Assembly (NCBI GenBank): GCA_902803625.1
Contig: CADCQV010000357.1
Coordinates: 1-5,563, forward strand
DNA: 5,563 bases
Direction of reading: 5' to 3'
Origin: an uncultured Lachnospiraceae bacterium
GTDB taxonomy: Bacteria; Bacillota; Clostridia; Lachnospirales; Lachnospiraceae
The translations under genes were made by a program, and so were the position numbers. Below are positions 1 through 5,563 of the stretch, one piece after another. The notes beneath the pieces were generated by a model. The model was not told where the DNA came from and made no database searches. It was given only the letters and a program-made list of their open reading frames with translations. Each line of letters opens with the position of its first letter. The first letter of the stretch is position 1.

Positions 1-19
1 CGTTGACTCCATTGACTTC

Positions 20-48
20 TTGAAGAAATCCGCGATATTACTTATAAT
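20..48 (+). promoter_or_regulatory. Predicted sigma-A-type promoter of the c-di-GMP operon
   Basis: A -35-like TTGAAG (20-25) lies 17 bp from a perfect -10 TATAAT (43-48). Initiation would be expected about 6-8 bases after the -10, near 54-57, which is essentially at the ATG of the first gene. An alternative -35, TTGACT at 12-17, with a weaker -10 around 34-41, would place the start about 10 bases further upstream. TTGACT also occurs at 3-8, giving two copies 9 bp apart. The boxes are read directly from the sequence; promoter activity is inferred. Confidence 0.6.
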
Positions 49-56
49 TATAAAGT

Positions 57-2990
57 ATGGATGATTCTTGCCGGTCAGTATTTTTTATATTTAAGAGAGC
101 TGCCCTTATTTTTGTATTCTTTTTTGCGGTGGTTTTGTTGTTGTACCCGGAAGCGGCTGCTGCCGGGAACGGTGACAAGATTGTACGTATCGGATGGTAT
201 GAGTCGCCCTTTAATACCCATGACAGCTTTGACCGGCGCTCGGGCTATGCATATGAATACCAGATGAAGGTGGCTGCCTATTCCGGATGGGAATATGAGT
301 ATGTGAACGGCAGCTGGACAGACCTCCTCGAGATGCTGAAGGACGGCAGGATTGATGTATTGAGTGACGTTTCGTATACCGCGGAGCGTGAAAAGGAAAT
401 GCTTTTTTCCGGGCTCCCCATGGGAACCGAGGAATATCTGATCTTCATTACCCCTTCAAATAAAGAGATCACCTCGAGGGATTATTCCACATTAAACGGA
501 AAGCGTGTCGGTATCAATAAGGGCAGCGTACAGGAAGCGATCTTTCTGGACTGGGCGGAAAAAAACAATGTCCATCCGGAGCTTGTAGAGCTCACGGGTA
601 ATGAGCCCGAGTCTCAGGATATGCTGGATTCGGGTAAGCTGGACGCCTTTGTTACCATCAATGCTTACGGGAATCCCGAGAAGCTGGTCCCGGTATGCAA
701 GATCGGTTCCTCCGACTTTTTCTTTGCTGTGAATAAGAACCGGGAGGACCTTCTTGCCGACCTGAACGAAGCACTTTACCGGATACAGGACGAGAACCCC
801 TATTACAATGAACGGATGTTTGAAAAGTATATCCAGAGGTTTGGAACCAACGCCGTTCTCTCTGATTCGGAGGAGAAATGGCTTTCTTCCCACGATACGA
901 TATGTGTGGGATATCAGGATGATTATCTCGCCTTCTGCGCCTCCGACCCGGAGACGGGTGAGCTCACCGGAGCATTGAAGGAGTATCTCGGGGCTGCCTC
1001 CGGCTGTATAAGGGATGCGGAGCTGAAATTCCGGACCAGATCATATGCAACCTCCGCCCTGGCTCTGGAGGCACTTGAAAAGGGAGAGGTGGACTGTGTG
1101 TTCCCCGCAAACTTAAGCAGCTATGACGGGGAAGAGCTGGGACTTGTCATGACACCTTCCATTATACGGACGGATGTCTATGCGATGGTGCGCCATGATA
1201 ACCGGGAGTTCTTTTCCGATAAGGAGCATGTGATAGTAGCAGTAAATCAGGGCAACCCGAATTATGAGGTGTTCCTTAAGGATAATTTTCCGAACTGGAG
1301 GATAGTGTACTATCCCGATACTTCGGATTGCCTGAGGGCCGTGTCGAAGGGTGTTGCGGACTGTGTCCTTATAAGCAGCTACAGGTACTATAATATCTCA
1401 AGACTATGCGAAAGATATAAGCTTTCGGCATTTTCCACCGGGCGGGAGCTTGATTACTGCATGGCGGTAAGAGGAGAGGAAACCGATCTCTACTCCATAC
1501 TGGCAAAGGTCACTGCTATAGTTCCCTATTCTGTCGTCAATGCTTCCATTTCCCATTATTTAACCGAGAATGCCAGACCGACTCTCTATGATTATGTCGT
1601 GGATAATCTGGCTGCTGTGGTTCTTATAACAGCGGCGGTGCTGATCCTCATACTGATACTTATGTTCCGGAGCATCAGATCCGAAAGAAAGGCAAGGATG
1701 CTCATTGAGGCTACCGAAAAGGATGAGCTGACGGGACTGTATAACCGGAATTACTTTTTCCAGTATGCTGAACGCATGTACAGGGAAGGCCGGGATACGC
1801 CAAGAGATGCCATAGTAATGAATATAGAAAAGTTCCATTCCATCAATGCCCTGAACGGGAGAAGCTTCGGTAACCGGGTATTGAGAACATTGGGAAAGGA
1901 AATAGCCGCTTTTTCGGATGAAACCGGTGGTATCGCCGGACACCTGGAGGCGGATCACTTCGATATTTTCTGCCCTCACAGGGATGATCATACGGAGCTC
2001 TTTGACCGCCTGCAGAAGAAGCTTACGGATCTTTCACCTTATACCAGTATCCGTTTAAGGATGGGTGTGATGCCATGGGAAGCGGGGCTTGAGCCTGTGC
2101 AGCAGTTTGACATGGCACGTACCGCCTGCAGTATGGCAAGGGGACATTTCAAGGAGCATCTCATAGTATTTAATGATAAGGTGAGGGAAAAGGAGCTCTA
2201 TGATGAACGTTTGCAGAGTGACATGCGACGTGCTCTGGACGGTTTCGAATTTGAGGTGTATTATCAGCCGAAATACGGTATACAGTCGGAGGAGCCGGTA
2301 CTTAGGAGTGCTGAGGCGCTGATACGCTGGCAGCACCCGGAATTCGGAATGATCGCTCCGGATCAGTTTATTCCGGTTTTTGAAAGGAACGGAAAGATAG
2401 GAGAGGTGGACAGATTCGTCTGGAGTCATGCTGCCAGGCAGATCGCACGCTGGAAGGCACAGTTCGGGGTGACGATTCCCGTATCCGTAAATCTGTCCAG
2501 AGTTGATGTTTTTGATCCAAAGCTCGAGGAAACCCTTGATACGATTCTTTCGGAGAACGGACTTGATCATAAGGCGCTTATGCTGGAGGTTACGGAAAGC
2601 GCATACACCGAAAATGCGGATCAGATAATCAAGGTGGTTGAAAATCTGCGAAGCAGGGGATTTATGGTGGAAATGGATGACTTCGGCACAGGCTATTCTT
2701 CCCTTAATATGCTCTCGTCAATGCCTGTTGATGTTTTGAAGATGGACAGGCACTTCATACGGAATGTCAATAACAGCGAGAAGGATGTTCAATTGATAGA
2801 TCTGATCCTGAAGATAGCAGCCAGTCTGAATATCACGGTTGTCGCCGAGGGAGTGGAGACAGAGGAGCAGCTCCTTCTTCTGAAAAAACTTGGATGCGAA
2901 CTGGTTCAGGGATATTATTTTTCCCGTCCCCTGCATCCTAAGGATTTCGAATCCAGTATTCTGTCCGGACTGCAGGCTCCGGATTATTGA
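57..2990 (+). CDS. Membrane-bound c-di-GMP phosphodiesterase: tandem solute-binding sensor, degenerate GGDEF, EAL
   Basis: Predicted to hydrolyse c-di-GMP to pGpG at the inner face of the membrane under control of an extracytoplasmic sensor. Residues 1-36 look like a signal peptide (FKR, a hydrophobic core, then EAAAAG). Two SBP_bac_3-like domains follow at about 42-265 and 280-500; the first has the family's ERE...FSGLP and LNGKRVGINKGS patterns. A single TM helix lies at about 516-537. The GGDEF domain (about 550-705) keeps DELTGLYNR but is degenerate: EADHF (631-635) replaces GGDEF, and N589 replaces the first metal aspartate. The EAL domain (about 717-967) is complete: E753, N812, E844, E847, D874/D875, K895, E931 and Q951, spaced as in active enzymes. 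ATG 57 is the only reasonable start: an in-frame TAA sits at 51-53, and no other usual start codon precedes the signal peptide core. No Shine-Dalgarno is visible. The diguanylate cyclase gene follows after 20 bp, probably in the same operon. The sensed ligand is unknown. Function is confident for EAL activity and modest for the sensor role. Confidence 0.93.
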   Translation: MDDSCRSVFFIFKRAALIFVFFFAVVLLLYPEAAAAGNGDKIVRIGWYESPFNTHDSFDRRSGYAYEYQMKVAAYSGWEYEYVNGSWTDLLEMLKDGRIDVLSDVSYTAEREKEMLFSGLPMGTEEYLIFITPSNKEITSRDYSTLNGKRVGINKGSVQEAIFLDWAEKNNVHPELVELTGNEPESQDMLDSGKLDAFVTINAYGNPEKLVPVCKIGSSDFFFAVNKNREDLLADLNEALYRIQDENPYYNERMFEKYIQRFGTNAVLSDSEEKWLSSHDTICVGYQDDYLAFCASDPETGELTGALKEYLGAASGCIRDAELKFRTRSYATSALALEALEKGEVDCVFPANLSSYDGEELGLVMTPSIIRTDVYAMVRHDNREFFSDKEHVIVAVNQGNPNYEVFLKDNFPNWRIVYYPDTSDCLRAVSKGVADCVLISSYRYYNISRLCERYKLSAFSTGRELDYCMAVRGEETDLYSILAKVTAIVPYSVVNASISHYLTENARPTLYDYVVDNLAAVVLITAAVLILILILMFRSIRSERKARMLIEATEKDELTGLYNRNYFFQYAERMYREGRDTPRDAIVMNIEKFHSINALNGRSFGNRVLRTLGKEIAAFSDETGGIAGHLEADHFDIFCPHRDDHTELFDRLQKKLTDLSPYTSIRLRMGVMPWEAGLEPVQQFDMARTACSMARGHFKEHLIVFNDKVREKELYDERLQSDMRRALDGFEFEVYYQPKYGIQSEEPVLRSAEALIRWQHPEFGMIAPDQFIPVFERNGKIGEVDRFVWSHAARQIARWKAQFGVTIPVSVNLSRVDVFDPKLEETLDTILSENGLDHKALMLEVTESAYTENADQIIKVVENLRSRGFMVEMDDFGTGYSSLNMLSSMPVDVLKMDRHFIRNVNNSEKDVQLIDLILKIAASLNITVVAEGVETEEQLLLLKKLGCELVQGYYFSRPLHPKDFESSILSGLQAPDY

Positions 2991-3014
2991 AAGGACGGTA
3001 TGGATAAACAATGA
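2991..3014 (+). promoter_or_regulatory. Junction with ribosome binding site and possible 4-codon minicistron (MDKQ)
   Basis: AAGGA (2991-2995) directly follows the stop of the phosphodiesterase gene. It lies 15 bases from the cyclase ATG at 3011, which is long, but only 4 bases from another ATG at 3000. That ATG opens a frame of four codons (Met-Asp-Lys-Gln) whose TGA (3012-3014) overlaps the cyclase start as ATGA. This geometry is typical of translational coupling. The only closer purine run before 3011 is GGAT (3002-3005), which is weak. Whether the minicistron is translated is inference; it may be chance. Confidence 0.35.
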
Positions 3015-4633
3015 TACATTCACTTCGTACCAGAATTACAATAACGATGCTCTTTGTGCTGCTGATAGCTATTACGGTTGTTACCCTGCTTTCTGCTGTT
3101 TTCATAAGGAAGACAGAGAGTGCCAGATCAGACCAGCTTTTGCTGCTTCTCTGTGAAACGGGAGAGAGGAATCTGAACTATTATTTCAACAGCGTACAGA
3201 AGTCGGTGGAAAAGGTTGCGGATTTTACCGAAGCCGATATTACGGGGCTTGGTGAAGCTGAGCTAAAGGAGCATGTGGACAGGGTCCGGGAGTACTTTGA
3301 TGAAATGGCATCAAAGACAAACGGCGTACTCACCTATTATTACAGGATCGATCCTGAAGTATCCCCGGGTGTAAAGGGCTTCTGGTACACGGACCTTAAT
3401 GGAAACGGTTTTGTGGAGCATGAGGTAACGGATATCTCGCTCTACGACATGGAGGATACGTCAAAGCTCGTATGGTTCACGGTCCCGAAGTACGAGGGTA
3501 AGGCAATATGGCTTCCACCCTACATTACGGAGAACCTGGATAAAAGAGTGATATCCTATGATGTCCCTATCTTCTATGAAGGCCGCTTTGTGGGAGTGGT
3601 GGGAATAGAGATTGATTACTCCACAATGGCAGAGCAGGTGGACAGTATCCGCCTCTACCAGAACGGATATGCTTTTCTCAGCGATTCAGAGGGAAATCTT
3701 TTTTATCACCCGAGGATAGATGTCACACAGTTCAGCAGGGAAACAACCCCGGCCGTACCCGAGGGAGCGGTGGCTGACAACACATTCTTAAGGTACACCT
3801 TTGAAGGGACGGAAAAGGAGGCGGCCTGGCTTCCTTTGAGTAACGGCATGAGGCTTGTGGTTACAGTTCCCGTTGTTGAAACCGAGGGGGACTGGAAGGC
3901 TTTGGTATTTAATATTCTCATCGCCGCAGGCATCGTTCTGGTGGTGACAAGCCTGTTCTCTATGCTGTACACGAGACGTATCACGGGACCGCTGGAGCAG
4001 CTTATTGAAGCCGCGGAGAAGGTGGATCAGGGAGATTACGACTATGTTCTTGACTATGACAGTGACGATGAGGTTGGAAGACTTACCAAAACCTTTAAGC
4101 AGCTGACAGCCCATGTGAGGGATCATATCAGCAACCTGAATGAGCAGGTATTTATCGATGCCATGACCCGCATGAAGAATAAGGGTGCTTTCACGAAGTC
4201 CCTTGACAAGCTGCAGAAACGGATAAAGGAGGATCCCTATAAGCTGTCCTTTGCCATTGGGATGTTTGACTGCGATGAACTGAAGCTTGTAAATGACCAC
4301 TACGGACATGACAGGGGAGATGTATATCTGAAGACCGCGAGCCGCCTGATAGGGAGCATATTCAAGCGGAGCCCCGTATTCAGGATAGGAGGGGATGAAT
4401 TCGCGGTCATCCTTAAGGATGAGGATTATAAGAGCAGGGAAAAGCTGATACTCCAGCTTGAGGATGTCATGAACAGGATAAACGCAACAAATCTGAATCA
4501 ATGGGAGCAGGTGCATCTTGCTTACGGGATCGCCGATTACGATCCGGATATTGACAGGAAGGCGGAGGATGTGGTCCGCCGTGCCGACAGAGCCATGTAT
4601 GAAAACAAACGTGAGAGGAAGGTCGGCCGGTAA
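3011..4633 (+). CDS. Membrane-bound diguanylate cyclase: dCache-like sensor, HAMP, GGDEF
   Basis: Predicted to make c-di-GMP from two GTP in response to an extracellular signal. TM1 (about 10-32) and TM2 (about 297-319) flank a dCache-like domain of about 250 residues. Typical features there are FWYTDLNGNGF (124-134), a WLPPY segment (167-171), and the run VPIFYEGRFVGVVGIEIDY (185-203). A HAMP domain (about 320-372) starts with RRITGPLEQL and includes DDEVGRL. The GGDEF domain (about 377-537) is intact: D420, N428 and D437 in the metal/guanine-binding region, RIGGDEF at 458-464, and a complete end with ADRAMYENK. The inhibitory I-site RxxD is missing, since residues 451-454 are FKRS. The start is ATG 3011: TAA at 3005-3007 blocks any upstream extension, and the next in-frame ATG is codon 13, inside TM1. 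It lies 20 bp after the phosphodiesterase gene and probably shares its transcript. A terminator follows the stop codon. The ligand is unknown. Confidence 0.94.
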   Translation: MIHSLRTRITITMLFVLLIAITVVTLLSAVFIRKTESARSDQLLLLLCETGERNLNYYFNSVQKSVEKVADFTEADITGLGEAELKEHVDRVREYFDEMASKTNGVLTYYYRIDPEVSPGVKGFWYTDLNGNGFVEHEVTDISLYDMEDTSKLVWFTVPKYEGKAIWLPPYITENLDKRVISYDVPIFYEGRFVGVVGIEIDYSTMAEQVDSIRLYQNGYAFLSDSEGNLFYHPRIDVTQFSRETTPAVPEGAVADNTFLRYTFEGTEKEAAWLPLSNGMRLVVTVPVVETEGDWKALVFNILIAAGIVLVVTSLFSMLYTRRITGPLEQLIEAAEKVDQGDYDYVLDYDSDDEVGRLTKTFKQLTAHVRDHISNLNEQVFIDAMTRMKNKGAFTKSLDKLQKRIKEDPYKLSFAIGMFDCDELKLVNDHYGHDRGDVYLKTASRLIGSIFKRSPVFRIGGDEFAVILKDEDYKSREKLILQLEDVMNRINATNLNQWEQVHLAYGIADYDPDIDRKAEDVVRRADRAMYENKRERKVGR

Positions 4634-4651
4634 ATCGCAGAACACAATATT

Positions 4652-4680
4652 TTGTAATTAAAGACCATATGTGGTAGAAT
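4652..4680 (+). promoter_or_regulatory. Predicted uppP promoter overlapping the upstream terminator
   Basis: A -35-like TTGTAA (4652-4657) lies exactly 17 bp from the -10 TAGAAT (4675-4680), which matches TATAAT at five of six positions. Transcription would begin near 4686-4688, leaving a leader of about 84 bases before the uppP start. The -10 box lies in the loop of the terminator hairpin of the preceding operon. A short inverted repeat, ACAA-TATT-TTGT (4644-4655), overlaps the -35 and could be a protein site, though it is too short to call. Activity is inferred from the boxes and from position ahead of uppP. Confidence 0.55.
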
Positions 4681-4698
4681 ATCGTGTATGGTCTTTTT
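4660..4698 (+). terminator. Rho-independent terminator of the c-di-GMP operon
   Basis: AAAGACCATA (4660-4669) pairs perfectly with TATGGTCTTT (4687-4696), and a T-run fills 4694-4698. The stem can extend inward by wobble and one G-C pair (4670-4674 with 4682-4686), leaving the 7-base loop TAGAATA. It begins 27 bases after the cyclase stop codon, where an operon end is expected. The stem is AT-rich and the T-run short, so termination may be only partial and some transcripts could read into uppP. Confidence 0.72.
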
Positions 4699-4770
4699 GA
4701 TTGGTGTCATTAAGACAGGGAAAAACCGGTCAACAGAGACGGCAGCTTTTGTATTCGGGAGGATATTAAT
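4699..4770 (+). other. 5' leader of uppP with Shine-Dalgarno
   Basis: This non-coding leader ends in a strong ribosome binding site, GGGAGGA (4757-4763), 7 bases before the TTG start. A small hairpin is possible: CC(G)GTC at 4726-4731 with GACGG at 4738-4742, one bulged G and a 6-base loop. It is too weak to suggest a regulatory RNA by itself, and I recognise no known riboswitch, including the c-di-GMP classes. Confidence 0.5.
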
Positions 4771-5563
4771 TTGAGCATCATAGAAGCGGTACTTATGGGA
4801 ATATTGCAGGGTCTGACGGAATTCCTGCCGGTATCGTCATCGGGACATCTTGCAATATTCCAGAACCTTTTTCATATAGGAAACAATGTCGAGGATCTCT
4901 TTCTTTTTGACATACTTCTGCATATTGGGACATTGCTCGCCATCTTTGTCGTTTTTTACAAGGATATCTTCAAGCTTATAAAAGAGGGCTTCGGGATAAT
5001 CATTGATTTCTTTAAAAGCCTCTTCGGTCTTTTAAGAGGCAGGAAATGGAGGAAGGTTATCCGGACAGGCTACAGGAAATTTGTGATGCTGGTCATTGTG
5101 TCAACCATTCCGACGGGCATCATAGGTGTGCTGTTAAAGGATCTCGTGGAGGAATGCTCGAAAACCCTGATAATGCCTGGGATCTTTCTTATCATCACCT
5201 CCTGCATACTGTTTATTGCAGACAGGGCAGCCGAGGGAAGCAAGACCCCGAAGGATGCTCTTTACAGAGATGCGCTCATTATCGGCACTTCCCAGGGTAT
5301 AGCCACCCTGCCCGGAATATCCAGATCCGGAACCACCATTACTATGGCACTTCTCTGCGGCTTCGAAAAACGCTTTGCGGTCAAGTACTCCTTTATTATG
5401 TCAATACCTGCGGTTATGGGAGCTGCAGTGCTGGAGGTAAAGGATGTTGTTGAAGAGGGGGCACAATTCGAGCTGTCCTACATAATAGGTATGATTGTCG
5501 CTGCCGTGGTGGGCTATGCCGCAATAAAGATCATGCTGAATGTGGTAAAGAATAATCGCTACA
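4771..5563 (+). CDS. uppP: Undecaprenyl-diphosphate phosphatase, BacA family (3' end cut by window)
   Basis: Integral membrane enzyme that removes one phosphate from undecaprenyl diphosphate to regenerate the C55 lipid carrier for peptidoglycan and other wall polymers. In many bacteria it contributes to bacitracin tolerance. The BacA signatures are clear. The N-terminal motif QGLTEFLPVSSSGHL (13-27) carries Q13, E17 and H26. The second motif PGISRSGTT (181-189) holds R185, equivalent to the catalytic arginine near 174 in the E. coli protein. Several hydrophobic helices surround these motifs. The basic segment at about 90-103, RGRKWRKVIRTGYR, is probably a cytoplasmic loop. The start is TTG 4771, chosen because a strong GGGAGGA lies 7 bases upstream and because the reading begins MSIIEAVLMGILQG, as in the family. 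In all, 264 codons are present and open to the window edge; the family is usually about 265-290 residues, so only the last helix end should be missing. It probably has its own promoter and is not functionally tied to the c-di-GMP genes. Confidence 0.95.
   Translation, partial: MSIIEAVLMGILQGLTEFLPVSSSGHLAIFQNLFHIGNNVEDLFLFDILLHIGTLLAIFVVFYKDIFKLIKEGFGIIIDFFKSLFGLLRGRKWRKVIRTGYRKFVMLVIVSTIPTGIIGVLLKDLVEECSKTLIMPGIFLIITSCILFIADRAAEGSKTPKDALYRDALIIGTSQGIATLPGISRSGTTITMALLCGFEKRFAVKYSFIMSIPAVMGAAVLEVKDVVEEGAQFELSYIIGMIVAAVVGYAAIKIMLNVVKNNRY

Noticed and set aside
492..893. 133-codon open frame on the - strand, and similar ones at 1560-1991, 2055-2570 and 2718-3023
   Set aside because: All are opposite the phosphodiesterase gene, whose sensor, GGDEF-like and EAL motifs cover these positions on the + strand.
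2890..3156. 88-codon + strand frame bridging the two c-di-GMP genes
   Set aside because: It overlaps the conserved end of the EAL domain and the first TM helix of the cyclase in another frame, with no sensible protein features.
3788..4645. 285-codon open frame on the - strand opposite the cyclase gene
   Set aside because: It lies antisense to a clear dCache-HAMP-GGDEF protein, shows no recognisable domain, and is best explained by codon composition of the + strand gene.
4699..4770. Possible c-di-GMP riboswitch ahead of uppP
   Set aside because: The leader is short and I cannot find the conserved core of either c-di-GMP riboswitch class; only one weak hairpin is present.
5046..5453. 135-codon + strand open frame
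   Set aside because: It is out of frame within uppP, whose BacA motifs run through the same bases; the alternative product is cysteine/histidine/glycine-rich with no domain.
1..5563. CRISPR array, insertion sequence, phage or defence island
   Set aside because: No spaced repeats, transposase, integrase or terminal inverted repeats were seen; all coding content is explained by signalling and cell-wall lipid recycling genes.

Overview
The window carries three genes, all on the + strand. Two form a compact cyclic-di-GMP signalling pair: a membrane-anchored EAL phosphodiesterase and a membrane-anchored GGDEF diguanylate cyclase. The third is a nearly complete undecaprenyl-diphosphate phosphatase gene (uppP/bacA) that runs off the right edge. 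The organism looks like a Gram-positive clostridium, plausibly a member of the Lachnospiraceae. That is inferred from moderate GC content, frequent AGG/AGA arginine codons, a TTG start behind a strong GGGAGGA Shine-Dalgarno, and the combination of solute-binding or dCache sensors with c-di-GMP output domains. The genus cannot be fixed from this sequence.

Layout. Positions 1-56 are a short AT-rich region with a good sigma-A-type promoter (perfect TATAAT) very close to the first start codon. Positions 57-2990 encode a 977-residue protein: signal peptide, two tandem SBP_bac_3-like domains, one transmembrane helix, a degenerate GGDEF domain and an EAL domain with all catalytic residues. After a 20-bp gap, 3011-4633 encode a 540-residue protein: TM, dCache-like extracellular domain, TM, HAMP, and a catalytically intact GGDEF domain without an I-site. 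A hairpin terminator at 4660-4698 closes this operon. It overlaps a predicted promoter for the next gene, so termination of the c-di-GMP operon and initiation of uppP seem to share the same 50 bp. uppP starts at TTG 4771.

How they fit together. The first two genes are probably co-transcribed and encode opposing enzymes, each wired to its own extracytoplasmic sensor, so external ligands could set local or global c-di-GMP from both sides. uppP recycles the C55 lipid carrier for cell-wall synthesis and is probably an independent transcription unit. I see no mobile element, CRISPR array, tRNA/rRNA or recognised riboswitch. The window is mostly a recognisable signalling locus. Its least ordinary details are the first gene's start without a Shine-Dalgarno, a possible four-codon minicistron between the two signalling genes, and the terminator/promoter overlap.
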